Shown here piece after piece: positions 1 to 9,481 of a DNA stretch of 38,933 nt. Position 1 is the first letter of the stretch; each line of letters starts with the position of its first letter. The notes beneath the pieces are model-generated. The model was given only the letters and a program-made list of their open reading frames with translations, made no database searches and was not told the origin of the DNA. This DNA comes from Thermoplasmata archaeon (GTDB lineage: Archaea; Thermoplasmatota; Thermoplasmata; Halarchaeoplasmatales; Halarchaeoplasmataceae). Location: NCBI GenBank assembly GCA_003553085.1, contig PUPH01000088.1, positions 1 to 38,933 of the forward strand. Reading direction: 5' to 3'. The translations under genes and the position numbers were made by a program.

Positions 1-28
1 GGTGATATCACCGCTCTCGACCGTTACA

Positions 29-37
29 TTTAAATAA
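29..37 (+). promoter_or_regulatory. Probable TATA box of the ribosomal superoperon (TTTAAATAA), giving a long L3 leader
   Basis: AT-rich TATA-like element about 200 nt upstream of the L3 ATG in otherwise GC-mixed sequence; no TATA-like element closer to the ATG. Confidence 0.5.
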
Positions 38-232
38 CCCACCCCTTTAATGAGGTTCTACATCGCATCTCGACCAGACGTGATGGGCAATCCCGATGAG
101 GAACCCAGTAGAAAAAAGACGTCACGGTTGGGAGAAGGAACGAGCATCTGATTTGGCATCTGATACGTGCCTGTGACGAGTTAGCTCATCCATTAGCGGT
201 AACGCAACTCAATAGATGATAGAGGTATTATT

Positions 233-1231
233 ATGCCAGAAAAACATCACCCGCGCAGAGGTTCGATGGGGTATTCTCCCCGAAAAAGAGCGGCAGCAAT
301 GACTCCAAAGATCAGGTCCTGGCCCGAGATAGAGGATGGACCGAAGTTACAGGGATTTCCAGGGTTCAAAGCAGGTATGACACATGCATTCGTAGTGGAT
401 TATCGCCCGACCAGCACGACCTCGGGTCAAGAGGTCAGAGTGCCGGTAACGGTCGTCGAAACACCCCCTGTGACCGTATGTGGTATCAGATTCTACAGTG
501 AAACTCACGAAGGGCTGAAGACCATGGGAGAGGTTTGGGGTAAGAATGTCGATAAGAACGTTAGAAGGCGCTTCCCCATCCCGAAGAACTTCAACACAGA
601 TGACATGTGGAAGAAGATCGATACACCTGAAGTCGATGACATCCGTGCGATAATTCAGACCCACCCCGAGAAGGTTTCCGGTGTACCTAGGAAGACTCCG
701 GACATACTCGAATTGAGGATCGGAGGGGGGACTATCGATGAAAGGATAGATTTCGCTAAGAAGGTCCTGGGTAAGGAGGTCGATTACCATGAATTCGCAA
801 AGACCGGAGCCATGGTGGACATATCCGCTATAACCAAAGGGAAGGGTACTCAGGGTCATGTTAAGAGATGGGGTGTGAAGCTTTTATCCCACAAGAACAG
901 TAAATCAAGAAGAAATGTGGGTACCACCGGTGTTTTCATACCTGGTTATATAAGACCCACCGTTCCTCAAGCCGGTCAGACGGGCTTCCACCAGCGGACC
1001 GAATTCAACAAGCGTGTTCTCAAGGTCGGCGACAACGGCGAAGAGGTAACTCCGAGTGGGGGATTTGTTAACTACGGAGAGATACGCAACCCCTATGTCT
1101 TGATACACGGTTCAGTACCCGGACCTTCAAAACGTGTTGTGGTCATGAGGGATCCCGTACGATTGAAGGGTGTCAAAGTCAGTGAGCCACAGATTACTTA
1201 CATATCAACAGAATCCAAACAGGGGGCCTGA
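233..1231 (+). CDS. rpl3: 50S ribosomal protein L3 (uL3)
   Basis: Protein MPEKHHPRRGSMGYSPRKRA...GTTGVFIPGYIRPTVPQAGQTGFHQRTEFNKRVL typical of archaeal L3; first gene of S10-type cluster. Confidence 0.97.
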   Translation: MPEKHHPRRGSMGYSPRKRAAAMTPKIRSWPEIEDGPKLQGFPGFKAGMTHAFVVDYRPTSTTSGQEVRVPVTVVETPPVTVCGIRFYSETHEGLKTMGEVWGKNVDKNVRRRFPIPKNFNTDDMWKKIDTPEVDDIRAIIQTHPEKVSGVPRKTPDILELRIGGGTIDERIDFAKKVLGKEVDYHEFAKTGAMVDISAITKGKGTQGHVKRWGVKLLSHKNSKSRRNVGTTGVFIPGYIRPTVPQAGQTGFHQRTEFNKRVLKVGDNGEEVTPSGGFVNYGEIRNPYVLIHGSVPGPSKRVVVMRDPVRLKGVKVSEPQITYISTESKQGA

Positions 1232-1234
1232 TCT

Positions 1235-1999
1235 ATGAAAGTCAATATATTCAACTTGAAGGGCGAGAAAAAAGGTGACACGGAACTCCCCCGGGCTTTC
1301 TCAGAAGAGATACGCCCGGACATCGTTCATCGAGCAGTGGTATCAATGCGATCGAATATGCGCCAGCCCTATGGACCTTCACCCAATGCAGGTATGCGTC
1401 ATGCTGTGTCGAATCCTGGGAAAGGTAGAGGTATAGCCAGGGTTCAGCGTTTGACCCAATATGGCAACAGGGCTGCGGAATCACCGAACAACGTTGGTGG
1501 TCGAAGGGCCCACCCGCCCAAGGTCGAGAAGGACTTGGGAAAGAAGATGAACGCCAAGGAGCGTGCCAAGGCAAGAAGATCGGCTTTAGCGGCGACTGCA
1601 AAGAAGCAGTTCGTCATCAAAAGAGGTCATCGCATAGAAGATAACGGATTGACCTTCCCTATCGTGTTGGAAAAATCAGTTGAGAATATTAAAACGACAA
1701 AAGAAGCCATCGAATTGCTGAAGACTTTAGGGATTTGGGAGGATGTAGAGAGGGCCAAAACCGGCAAAAAAGTGCGTGCTGGAAAGGGTAAGATGCGAAA
1801 TCGAAAATACAAGAAACCCCGCAGTTTACTGGTAGTACTGCCCGAGGAGACAGACGGGATCCGAGCATTCTCTAACCTTCCCGGTGTGGATGTCCGTACC
1901 CCGGACGAAGTCACCATCGATGATCTTGCACCGGGCGGTCAGATAGGGCGATTGACACTTTTCAGCGTACGTGCATTGAATGAAGTAGGAGGTTGGTAA
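1235..1999 (+). CDS. rpl4: 50S ribosomal protein L4 (uL4/L1e)
   Basis: QPYGPSPNAGMRHAVSNPGKGRGIARVQRL and synteny. Confidence 0.97.
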   Translation: MKVNIFNLKGEKKGDTELPRAFSEEIRPDIVHRAVVSMRSNMRQPYGPSPNAGMRHAVSNPGKGRGIARVQRLTQYGNRAAESPNNVGGRRAHPPKVEKDLGKKMNAKERAKARRSALAATAKKQFVIKRGHRIEDNGLTFPIVLEKSVENIKTTKEAIELLKTLGIWEDVERAKTGKKVRAGKGKMRNRKYKKPRSLLVVLPEETDGIRAFSNLPGVDVRTPDEVTIDDLAPGGQIGRLTLFSVRALNEVGGW

Positions 2000-2001
2000 C
2001 C

Positions 2002-2271
2002 ATGGTAAAATATGATACACCTCACAAAGTTGTTCTTCATCCGTATGTGACGGAAAAAACTATGATCTTGATGGAAGAAGAAAACAAACTGGAGTTCGTA
2101 GTTGATCTAAAAGCCAACAAATTGCAGATAAAAGAGGCGATAGAGGAACTCCTCGAAGCAAATGTGGTCAAGGTAAATACACGTATAGACAGGCGTGGTA
2201 AGAAAGCCACCGTGACGTTCTCTGAGGACGAATCTGCAGAGGAGATCGGTATGAGGATAGGGGTGTTCTAG
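2002..2271 (+). CDS. rpl23: 50S ribosomal protein L23 (uL23)
   Basis: HPYVTEKTMILMEEENKLEFVVDLKANKLQIKEAIE; start chosen at ATG 2002 rather than the track start 1993. Confidence 0.96.
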   Translation: MVKYDTPHKVVLHPYVTEKTMILMEEENKLEFVVDLKANKLQIKEAIEELLEANVVKVNTRIDRRGKKATVTFSEDESAEEIGMRIGVF

Positions 2272-3006
2272 ATGGGTAAAAGGATCATACCCCAAAGGAG
2301 AGGACGTGGTTCCTCTACTTATCGTTCGCCCAGTCACCGACATCTTGCTCAACCGGGTTATCCCAAATCGCAGGAGACCAAGGGAGAAGTGATCGGATTA
2401 CATCACTCCCCTGGAAGGACCACACCACTGGCGGAGATAGAGTTCGACAATGGTGAAACTTGTTTCATGCTGGCCAATTATGGACTCAGAGAGGGTCAGG
2501 AGATACGGATCGGTCCGGAAGCACCTCCAAAACGAGGCAACGTACTGCCTTTGAAGCGGATACCCGTAGGGACCTATGTGCACAATGTTGAGATAGAGCC
2601 CCTTGACGGAGGTAGTTTAGTTCGGGCTCCGGGCACTTATGCAGTGGTTGTTTCGCATGGAAAGAAGATCACTACGTTACGATTACCCTCCAACCATTTC
2701 AAAAAGGTGGACTCGCGATCTAGAGCCACCATCGGCATAGTCGCCGGTGGAGGTCACAAGGATAAACCGTTCGCTAAAGCGGGCAACAAGGTTCATGCTT
2801 GTAAATCCAAAGCGAAGAAACCATACAAGGTACGAGGTATAGCGATGAATGCGGTGAGCCATCCCCATGGGGGCGGTGATCATCAGCATGTTGGCGTACC
2901 CTCAACAGTTTCATCTAATGCACCTCCTGGAAGAAAGGTAGGACGTATATCTTCCAAGAAGACTCGCAAGAAGAAAAAGAAGGAAGCTAAGGAGAAAAAG
3001 AGGTAG
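2272..3006 (+). CDS. rpl2: 50S ribosomal protein L2 (uL2)
   Basis: MGKRIIPQRRGRGSSTYRSPSHRH...GVAMNAVSHPHGGG-type C-terminal signature (GIAMNAVSHPHGGGDHQH). Confidence 0.98.
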   Translation: MGKRIIPQRRGRGSSTYRSPSHRHLAQPGYPKSQETKGEVIGLHHSPGRTTPLAEIEFDNGETCFMLANYGLREGQEIRIGPEAPPKRGNVLPLKRIPVGTYVHNVEIEPLDGGSLVRAPGTYAVVVSHGKKITTLRLPSNHFKKVDSRSRATIGIVAGGGHKDKPFAKAGNKVHACKSKAKKPYKVRGIAMNAVSHPHGGGDHQHVGVPSTVSSNAPPGRKVGRISSKKTRKKKKKEAKEKKR

Positions 3007-3012
3007 ATCTTT

Positions 3013-3429
3013 ATGGCTAAGAAAAAAAGGCGGATGAGGACTCGCAGGAAGAAGGAGTTCAAGTACAGAGGTCATACTCTCGAGGAACTCAAATCGATGT
3101 CCTTGAAAGAGTTGAAGAAAGTCCTGCCCGCCAGGGCAAGGAGGTCTTTGAATCGAGGTCTGAACCAAGAAGAAAAGACTTTCCTAGAGACTATTCAAAC
3201 TAAAGAGAAGGACGTTTACAGGACCCATAGGCGAGAGATGATAATACTCCCTCAATTCGTCGGTAAAACTATAGCAGTTTACGATGGAAAGGAGTTCAAG
3301 GAAGTGAGGATAGAACCGGAGATGATAGGCCACTATCTGGGAGAATTCGCTCTGACCCGCAGAAGGGTACAGCATTCTGGTCCCGGTGTCGGTGCTACTC
3401 GATCGTCCAAATATATACCATTGAAGTGA
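3013..3429 (+). CDS. rps19: 30S ribosomal protein S19 (uS19)
   Basis: [24 protein letters not shown]...[29 protein letters not shown]. Confidence 0.97.
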   Translation: MAKKKRRMRTRRKKEFKYRGHTLEELKSMSLKELKKVLPARARRSLNRGLNQEEKTFLETIQTKEKDVYRTHRREMIILPQFVGKTIAVYDGKEFKEVRIEPEMIGHYLGEFALTRRRVQHSGPGVGATRSSKYIPLK

Positions 3430-3439
3430 GGTAGAAAAT

Positions 3440-3886
3440 ATGGGATATACTATGCAAACGGATCCGGAAACAACCGCCAAGGCCTTGGGCAAGGAGATGC
3501 ACATCTCGCCGAAAAAGTCTGTGGAAGTTTGTAACATGCTAAGGGGTAAAGATGTAGAAGCCGCCCTGAACATCCTTGAAGATGTGATAGAAAAGAAACG
3601 AGCGGTACCTTACAGGAGGCACAAAAAACAGGTAGCACACAACAAGGGTGTTGGACCTGGAGGGTATCCTGTCAAAGTCGCTAAGAAGATCAAGCACATC
3701 ATAGAGGAGGCTCAAAGTAACGCGGAGGATAAAGGTCTAGACGGAGATGAGATGAGGATATTGTCCATAAGTGCTCACAGAGGGCAGGTGATCAAAGGTT
3801 ACCGTTCTCGTGCATTCGGCCGGAGTTCTCCGTTCAATAGAAATACGACTAATGTTGAAGTGATCTTAGAAAAGAAGGAGGATTGA
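3440..3886 (+). CDS. rpl22: 50S ribosomal protein L22 (uL22)
   Basis: AKALGKEMHISPKKSVEVCNMLRGKDVEAAL...; synteny. Confidence 0.96.
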   Translation: MGYTMQTDPETTAKALGKEMHISPKKSVEVCNMLRGKDVEAALNILEDVIEKKRAVPYRRHKKQVAHNKGVGPGGYPVKVAKKIKHIIEEAQSNAEDKGLDGDEMRILSISAHRGQVIKGYRSRAFGRSSPFNRNTTNVEVILEKKED

Positions 3887-3888
3887 TT

Positions 3889-4794
3889 TTGGCTAGCGAA
3901 AGAAAATTTATAGAAGAAAAGATGGAACGAGTCCTTCTCAAAGAATTTTTAAAAGATAAGTCTGAAAGGGCGGGATTCGGAGGTTGTGAAGTATCCCGAA
4001 CACCCATGGGGACTCGGATCACATTACACATCGAGCGTCCTGCATTGGTCATAGGACGAAAAGGTAGAAATATTCGAAAGCTTACTAGTCAGGTCAAAGA
4101 GAAATTCAGTTTTGACAATCCACAGATCGAGGTACAGGAGGTTCAGGTCCCTGAACTCAATCCTCAGATCATGGCCGCTAAACTAGCAAACTCCTTGGAG
4201 CGTGGATGGCATTTCAGAAGAGCTGGACACTCCACTGTTAGAAGGATAATGCAGTCCGGTGCCCGAGGATGTCAGATAATACTTTCAGGAAAGATAACCG
4301 GTCCCAGACATAGGGTTGAGAAGTTCGTGGATGGACACATCAAGCATTGTGGTGAGGAGGAGAAGAAATGGATGCATGAAGGGTTCTCCACTGCCAAGGT
4401 AAAACTCGGTGTCATCGGTGTTACGGTTCAGATAATGGATCCCAAAGCAAGATTACCTGACGAAATAGATGTGATCAAGGTTCCAGAGAAGGAACCCAAA
4501 GTAGAGGTCACAGAGGATGAGTCCGAAGAAGAAGTGGTCGAGGAAGCAGAGGTCACAGAAGATGAGTCAGAGGAAGACGTGGTCGAGGAAGTAGAGGTCA
4601 CAGAGGATGAGTCCGAAGAAGAAGTGGTCGAGGAAGCAGAGGTCACAGAAGATGAGTCCGCGGAAGACGTGGCTGATGAGGAAACCTCATCGGACGATGA
4701 AGATCACACGGAAGGATCTGAAGATGAGGTTGAAGATGATGATGGATCTGAAAGTGACGATAAGGAGGAGGTGAAAGAAGATGCCTCTGCTTAA
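3889..4794 (+). CDS. rps3: 30S ribosomal protein S3 (uS3) with long acidic repeat tail
   Basis: KH-domain region ALVIGRKGRNIRKLTSQVKEKF; likely TTG start at 3889 (TTGGCTAGC) after AAGGAGGA; C-terminal ~100 aa Glu/Asp-rich repeats. Confidence 0.96.
   Translation: MASERKFIEEKMERVLLKEFLKDKSERAGFGGCEVSRTPMGTRITLHIERPALVIGRKGRNIRKLTSQVKEKFSFDNPQIEVQEVQVPELNPQIMAAKLANSLERGWHFRRAGHSTVRRIMQSGARGCQIILSGKITGPRHRVEKFVDGHIKHCGEEEKKWMHEGFSTAKVKLGVIGVTVQIMDPKARLPDEIDVIKVPEKEPKVEVTEDESEEEVVEEAEVTEDESEEDVVEEVEVTEDESEEEVVEEAEVTEDESAEDVADEETSSDDEDHTEGSEDEVEDDDGSESDDKEEVKEDASA
4501..4680 (+). repeat. 4 x 45-bp tandem repeat (ABAB, 90-bp superperiod) within rps3
   Basis: 4501-4560 is identical to 4591-4650; each 45-bp unit encodes (V/A)EVTEDESEE(E/D)VVEE-like sequence. 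Confidence 0.95.
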
Positions 4795-4996
4795 ACCGGA
4801 AGAGATCAGAGCTATGAGTGACCAAGAGCGAGAAGATAAGCTGAAAGAGATGAGAGACGAACTCTTTCACGAACGAGGTCAAGCCGCCATGGGCGGTGCA
4901 CCCGAGAGTCCGGGGCGTATAAAAGCTCTGAGAAAGAATATCGCTAGGATATTGACAGTCATGAATGAAGAAAAGAAAACAAAAGGAGGAAATTGA
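4781..4996 (+). CDS. rpl29: 50S ribosomal protein L29 (uL29)
   Basis: LKPEEIRAMSDQEREDKLKEMRDELFHERGQAAMGGAPESPGRIKALRKNIARILTVM; overlaps S3 end. Confidence 0.95.
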   Translation: MPLLKPEEIRAMSDQEREDKLKEMRDELFHERGQAAMGGAPESPGRIKALRKNIARILTVMNEEKKTKGGN

Positions 4997-5298
4997 TGCC
5001 TGAAAGTGTGTGTACTACCTGTGGTTTGCCCAAAGAAATATGCATCTGTGAAGATATCGCCAGAGAGCAACAAGAGATAATCTTATACACCGATACAAGA
5101 AGATACGGAAAGAAGGTTACGATCGTTGATGGGATAGATGAGAGCGATATCGACATAGACGAACTGGCCAGCGAGTTAAAAGGAAAATGCGCGGCCGGTG
5201 GAACTGCAAAACATGGTCGTATAGAACTTCAAGGCAACCATATCGATAAGGTCAAGAGCTACCTTGAATCAAAAGGCTTTCCAGTGGAGATCAGATAA
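4996..5298 (+). CDS. Translation initiation factor 1 (SUI1/eIF1-like)
   Basis: CTTCGLPKEICICEDIAREQQEIILYTDTRRYGKKVTIVDGID...LKGKCAAGGTAKHGRIELQGNH. Confidence 0.95.
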   Translation: MPESVCTTCGLPKEICICEDIAREQQEIILYTDTRRYGKKVTIVDGIDESDIDIDELASELKGKCAAGGTAKHGRIELQGNHIDKVKSYLESKGFPVEIR

Positions 5299-5299
5299 C

Positions 5300-5569
5300 A
5301 TGAAAAGTGTAAAGGCCAACAGATATCAGAACGAGTTGATCGGTAACCATGTTTCGGTGGTCGAAAGCTCACATCCCCAGATTCTCGATATAGATGGAGA
5401 TATCGTGGATGAGACGCTTAACACTATCCAAGTAAGCTGTGATGATGGCCTGAAAGTGATCCCCAAAAAGGGAAATGTCTTTGAAATAAATGATCAGGGT
5501 GAGCTCAATAGGCTCGTCGGTGAACGGTTGAGATATAGACCGGAAGATAGGATCAAAAGGTTAGGTTGA
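5300..5569 (+). CDS. rnp1: Ribonuclease P protein component 1 (Rpp29/Pop4)
   Basis: ELIGNHVSVVESSHPQILDIDGDIVDETLNTIQV and conserved position before S17; start at ATG 5300. Confidence 0.9.
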   Translation: MKSVKANRYQNELIGNHVSVVESSHPQILDIDGDIVDETLNTIQVSCDDGLKVIPKKGNVFEINDQGELNRLVGERLRYRPEDRIKRLG

Positions 5570-5576
5570 TGATATC

Positions 5577-5918
5577 ATGTCAGATAATGAAGTGAGAGAT
5601 ATTGGGGTGGACGTAGCACCCCCAAAACGAAAGTGCGAGGATAAAAACTGTCCTTTCCATGGGACGTTACCAGTGAGAGGACAGATAATATCCGGTGTAC
5701 TGGAGTCGAAGAAGATGGATGGATCTGCGGTGGTAAAGAAAGATTACCTTCAAATGATCAATAAATATGAGAGATATGAAAAAAGGCGAAGTCATTATTC
5801 AGCCCATCTACCTCCATGTTTGGATGTGGAAGTAGGAGATAAGGTAAGGATAATGGAGTGCAGGCCTTTGAGTAAGAGTATCTCATACGTTGTTGTGGAG
5901 CGGGGTGGCCAGGAATGA
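5577..5918 (+). CDS. rps17: 30S ribosomal protein S17 (uS17)
   Basis: CPFHGTLPVRGQIISGVLESKKMDGSAVVKKDYLQMINKYERYEKRRSHYSAHLPPCLDVEVGDKVRIMECRPLSKS. Confidence 0.97.
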   Translation: MSDNEVRDIGVDVAPPKRKCEDKNCPFHGTLPVRGQIISGVLESKKMDGSAVVKKDYLQMINKYERYEKRRSHYSAHLPPCLDVEVGDKVRIMECRPLSKSISYVVVERGGQE

Positions 5919-6313
5919 AGGGAATAGCTGGTAAACAGATGAGAGGATTACCAGTCGGCAGCAAATTGAAGTGCATAGATAATACAGGAGCGAAGATCGT
6001 GAGAACCGTTTCTGTTATAAATTATCATGGAGTTCACCGTAGATACCCCAAAGCGGGTGTAGGTGACCAGATAGTGGTTTCAGTTATAAAGGGTACTCCA
6101 GAGATGAAAAGAGAATTGACGAGAGCTGTTATCGTGAGGCAAAAACAGCCCTTTAGACGTTCTGATGGTACGATGATCCAGTTCGAAGATAATGCAGTGG
6201 TACTTACCCACGAGAATGGAGATACTAAAGGCTCTGAGATCAAAGGTCCTGTGGCCCGTGAAGCTGCAGAGAGATGGCCTAGGATAGGCTCAACAGCATC
6301 GATGATAGTATAG
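5915..6313 (+). CDS. rpl14: 50S ribosomal protein L14 (uL14)
   Basis: VGSKLKCIDNTGAKIVRTVSVINYHGVHRRYPKAGVGDQIVVSVIKGTPEM. Confidence 0.97.
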   Translation: MKGIAGKQMRGLPVGSKLKCIDNTGAKIVRTVSVINYHGVHRRYPKAGVGDQIVVSVIKGTPEMKRELTRAVIVRQKQPFRRSDGTMIQFEDNAVVLTHENGDTKGSEIKGPVAREAAERWPRIGSTASMIV

Positions 6314-6325
6314 GGTTGATCAATC

Positions 6326-6694
6326 ATGAGTGAAAAGGCTAGAAAACAGAGAAAAAGGCTCGAAAACGCCCCCCATCACAAAAGAAGGAAGGTTATGTCC
6401 TCCCTCTTGAGTGATAAACTCAGGGAAAGGTATGGTACTAGAAGTCTTCCGGTAAAAAAAGGAGACGAGGTCGAGATCATGAGAGGTGCCTTCAAAGGCC
6501 ATGTCGATAAAGTTGCAGAGGTCGATCGTCGACATTACAAAGTTTATATCGAAGATGTAACCGTTCAGAAGGCTGATGAAGCTAAGGTACCTTACGGTGT
6601 ACATCCTTCGAACTTAAGGATCAGGAAGTTGGACCTTTCAGATCCATGGCGCAAAGAAAAGATTCAGAGTTATCAAAAGGAGGCTAACGAATGA
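6326..6694 (+). CDS. rpl24: 50S ribosomal protein L24 (uL24)
   Basis: KOW motif VKKGDEVEIMRGAFKGHVDKVAEVDRRHYKVYIEDVTVQKADEAKVPYGVHPSNLRI. Confidence 0.96.
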   Translation: MSEKARKQRKRLENAPHHKRRKVMSSLLSDKLRERYGTRSLPVKKGDEVEIMRGAFKGHVDKVAEVDRRHYKVYIEDVTVQKADEAKVPYGVHPSNLRIRKLDLSDPWRKEKIQSYQKEANE

Positions 6695-7407
6695 GCAAGC
6701 ACAATAAAAGGTATGGAGCACCTACCAAAAGATGGGGCATCCCTACCAAAAAGTATTTTTGGGCACCAAAGGTACGTGCCGGTGCACACCCTAAAGATCG
6801 AAGTGTGCCTATGTTAGTCCTGATCAGAGATATCCTTGGATACGCCGATAATGCAAGGGAAGCCAGGAGGATAATCGGTGATCGCAGGATTCTTGTAGAT
6901 GGGAGTGAAGTTACGGATCACAAGGCCCCTGTAGGTCTTATGGATGTAATATCCATACCTGATCTGGGTGAGCATTATCGATTCGTGTTCGATCAGTATG
7001 GACGTGTCAGACTAGTCCCAGTGGCTAAAGGTCAGGAGACTTGGAAGCTGTGTAAGGTTGAGGATAAGACCGTATTGAAGGACGGTATGACTCAATATAA
7101 TCTTCATGACGGCAGGAATCTACGTTCTGACGATGCCAACTTGTACAAGACAAAAGATGTTCTCAAGATAGAGGTACCAGGACAGCTTGTAGCCGAAAGT
7201 TATCCCTTTGAGGTCGGAAGCATGGCCATGATAACCGGGGGTAAACATATCGGAGAACTAGGTGTGATAAAAGAATATGAAGTTGTACGCAGTTCAACCC
7301 AGAACCTGGTACATTTCGAGGAAGGGTTCACCACTGTGCAGGAATACGTGTTCGTCGTAGGTAAGGACAAACCAGTCATAGAGATACCGGAGGTCGGGAT
7401 AGTATGA
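6691..7407 (+). CDS. rps4e: 30S ribosomal protein S4e (eS4)
   Basis: RYGAPTKRWGIPTKKYFWAPKVRAGAHPKDRSVPMLVLIRDILGYADNAREARRII. Confidence 0.96.
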   Translation: MSKHNKRYGAPTKRWGIPTKKYFWAPKVRAGAHPKDRSVPMLVLIRDILGYADNAREARRIIGDRRILVDGSEVTDHKAPVGLMDVISIPDLGEHYRFVFDQYGRVRLVPVAKGQETWKLCKVEDKTVLKDGMTQYNLHDGRNLRSDDANLYKTKDVLKIEVPGQLVAESYPFEVGSMAMITGGKHIGELGVIKEYEVVRSSTQNLVHFEEGFTTVQEYVFVVGKDKPVIEIPEVGIV

Positions 7408-7922
7408 GTATGAAAAATCCCATGAGAAATCCTCGGATCGTAAAATGTGTCGTAAGTATCGGTGTCGGCGACGGAGGCGAAAGGTTGGTCAGGGCAAAAA
7501 AGGTTTTGACCATGCTAACGGCTCAAGAACCGGTTGAAACGATCTCCCGCACAACAAATGCCGACCTCGGTATAAGGAAGGGACAAACTATCGGTTGCAA
7601 AGTTACATTGAGGGGAAAGAACGCCTATGATTTCTTGAAAAAAGCCTTCTGGGTCAAGGAGAATTTCATCTGGGAGGACAGTTTTGACGATTACGGTAAC
7701 TTCGCTTTTGGTATAGAGGATTACACCGACTTCGAGGGTATGAGTTATGACCCTAAGATAGGAGTCTTTGGGATGGACATATCTGTCCAACTAGAACGAA
7801 AGGGTAATAGGATAAAGTTAAGACGAAAGGAGAAGAAAAGGGTTCCAGAAAGACATAAACTTACGCGTGAAGAAGGCCAAAATTTTGTTGAAAAGGCCTT
7901 CGGCGTGGAGGTAATAGAATGA
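7404..7922 (+). CDS. rpl5: 50S ribosomal protein L5 (uL5)
   Basis: [47 protein letters not shown]...[31 protein letters not shown]. Confidence 0.97.
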   Translation: MSMKNPMRNPRIVKCVVSIGVGDGGERLVRAKKVLTMLTAQEPVETISRTTNADLGIRKGQTIGCKVTLRGKNAYDFLKKAFWVKENFIWEDSFDDYGNFAFGIEDYTDFEGMSYDPKIGVFGMDISVQLERKGNRIKLRRKEKKRVPERHKLTREEGQNFVEKAFGVEVIE

Positions 7923-8065
7923 AGCCAGAGAAGGATTTCGGTCGAAAGAAAGGTTGCGAACGCTGCGGACGTAAAAGAGGGATCATCCGAAGGTACGGTC
8001 TGCATGTTTGCCGACAGTGCTTCAGAGAGATCGCTGAGGACCTAGGTTTTAAAAAGTATTCATGA
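7919..8065 (+). CDS. rps14: 30S ribosomal protein S14 (uS14), zinc-binding, 48 aa (not in supplied ORF track)
   Basis: ATG overlaps L5 stop; translation [48 protein letters not shown] with CxxC...CxxC zinc motif; expected between L5 and S8. Confidence 0.96.
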   Translation: MKPEKDFGRKKGCERCGRKRGIIRRYGLHVCRQCFREIAEDLGFKKYS

Positions 8066-8075
8066 GGTGTGAAAG

Positions 8076-8465
8076 ATGAAACATGATCCATTGAATGATG
8101 CCCTCTCGATAATCAACAACGCCGAGTTAAGTGGTAAGCTGAAGTGTGAGATAAGCCCAGCTTCCAAACTGATCGGCCATGTGTTGAACGTGATGCAGAA
8201 GAACGGGTATCTAGAAAGCTTTGAGTACGTAGAAAACGGTCGTGGAGGGGTCTATAAAGTATCCCTTACGGGCAGGATAAATCGTTGTCATGTGATAAAG
8301 CCGCGTTGGTCGCTGAAGGTATCAGAAATTGAAGAGTATGAATCGAGATACTTGCCAGCCCAGGATTTCGGCGTACTCGTATTGACTACGAACGAAGGAG
8401 TTGTTTCCCACAACGAAGCAAAGGAGTTAGGTGTGGGAGGCAAGTTGTTAGCTTATGTTTACTGA
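8076..8465 (+). CDS. rps8: 30S ribosomal protein S8 (uS8)
   Basis: DPLNDALSIINNAELSGKLKCEISPASKLIGHVLNVMQKNGYL...GFGVLVLTTNEGVVSHNEAKELGVGGKLLAYVY-like end. Confidence 0.97.
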   Translation: MKHDPLNDALSIINNAELSGKLKCEISPASKLIGHVLNVMQKNGYLESFEYVENGRGGVYKVSLTGRINRCHVIKPRWSLKVSEIEEYESRYLPAQDFGVLVLTTNEGVVSHNEAKELGVGGKLLAYVY

Positions 8466-8474
8466 GGTCTTGAT

Positions 8475-9026
8475 ATGCCGATAGCAGGAAAGTTAGAAGA
8501 AATAGTCGCGATCCCCGACGGTGTGAACGTCACACGAGATGGAACTGACTTCAAGGTTTCCGGACCGAACGGGGTTGTAATGAAAACGTTAGAGGACAGT
8601 AGGATAGATATTGATGTAGGAAGTGACGAGATACATCTGTCCACGAGATTACCATCCAAGAGAGAAAAAGCCCTTTTAGGGACATATACATCACATCTGC
8701 GTAACATGATAGAAGGTGTGCAGGATGGTTTTACATATAAGTTAAAGATAGTCTACTCTCATTTTCCCATGAAAGTGAGAGCGGATGGTCAGCACGTGGT
8801 CATCGAAAACTTTGTCGGAGAAGAGAAACCGAGGAAAGCGAGGATCGCTGGAGATACGAAAGTAAATATCAAGAGTGATCTCGTGACCGTGGAGGGACCG
8901 AACAAGGAACACGTTGGACAGACAGCTGCGAACATAGAGCGAGCTACCAAGATAAAAGGCAGAGATCCCAGGGTTTTCCAGGACGGAATCTATCTGATCG
9001 AAAAATCAGGAAATCCAATAAGATGA
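8475..9026 (+). CDS. rpl6: 50S ribosomal protein L6 (uL6)
   Basis: [23 protein letters not shown]...[29 protein letters not shown]. Confidence 0.96.
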   Translation: MPIAGKLEEIVAIPDGVNVTRDGTDFKVSGPNGVVMKTLEDSRIDIDVGSDEIHLSTRLPSKREKALLGTYTSHLRNMIEGVQDGFTYKLKIVYSHFPMKVRADGQHVVIENFVGEEKPRKARIAGDTKVNIKSDLVTVEGPNKEHVGQTAANIERATKIKGRDPRVFQDGIYLIEKSGNPIR

Positions 9027-9039
9027 AGGAGGAACTTTG

Positions 9040-9471
9040 ATGACAGAAGAAGACAATAACGATAACGGATATGAAGTCAAGAAGAAACCCGCTCTGAACG
9101 AAGAGTTCAAGAAAGGTCTAGATCGTACTAAAAAACACAAAAAACCACAATTTTCCAGACAGGAGTGGTTCCGATATAAAAAGTTGAAGAAGGGTCAGTG
9201 GAGACGTCCCAAAGGTACCCACTCTAAGGCGAGGAAAAATCTTAAGTACAGAGCTCCAAAAGTATCAATAGGTTACAGGAGTAAGAAGGAATACAGAGGA
9301 CTCCATCCTTCTGGTTTCAATGAAGTTTTAGTACATAACGTTAAAGATCTTGAAGGTCTGGATCCTAAAAAGGACGCGGTACGTATAGCCCATGGAGTTG
9401 GGATGAGAAAGCGTATCGATATAGAGCAAGAAGCGGAAGAAAGAGAACTCCGGGTACTCAATAACATATGA
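9040..9471 (+). CDS. rpl32e: 50S ribosomal protein L32e (eL32)
   Basis: [63 protein letters not shown]. Confidence 0.95.
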   Translation: MTEEDNNDNGYEVKKKPALNEEFKKGLDRTKKHKKPQFSRQEWFRYKKLKKGQWRRPKGTHSKARKNLKYRAPKVSIGYRSKKEYRGLHPSGFNEVLVHNVKDLEGLDPKKDAVRIAHGVGMRKRIDIEQEAEERELRVLNNI

Positions 9472-9481
9472 GGTGTTATGG

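Noticed and set aside
347-859. 170-aa minus-strand ORF opposite L3, and other long antisense ORFs in the ribosomal operon and elsewhere (e.g. 14340-14792, 24942-25424)
   Set aside because: Each is opposite a confidently identified gene and looks like codon-bias shadowing; no RBS or promoter support
4428-4646. 72-aa Ser/Thr-rich minus-strand ORF
   Set aside because: It is the antisense of the acidic repeat region of rps3 (GAG/GAA read backwards gives TCN); low-complexity artefact
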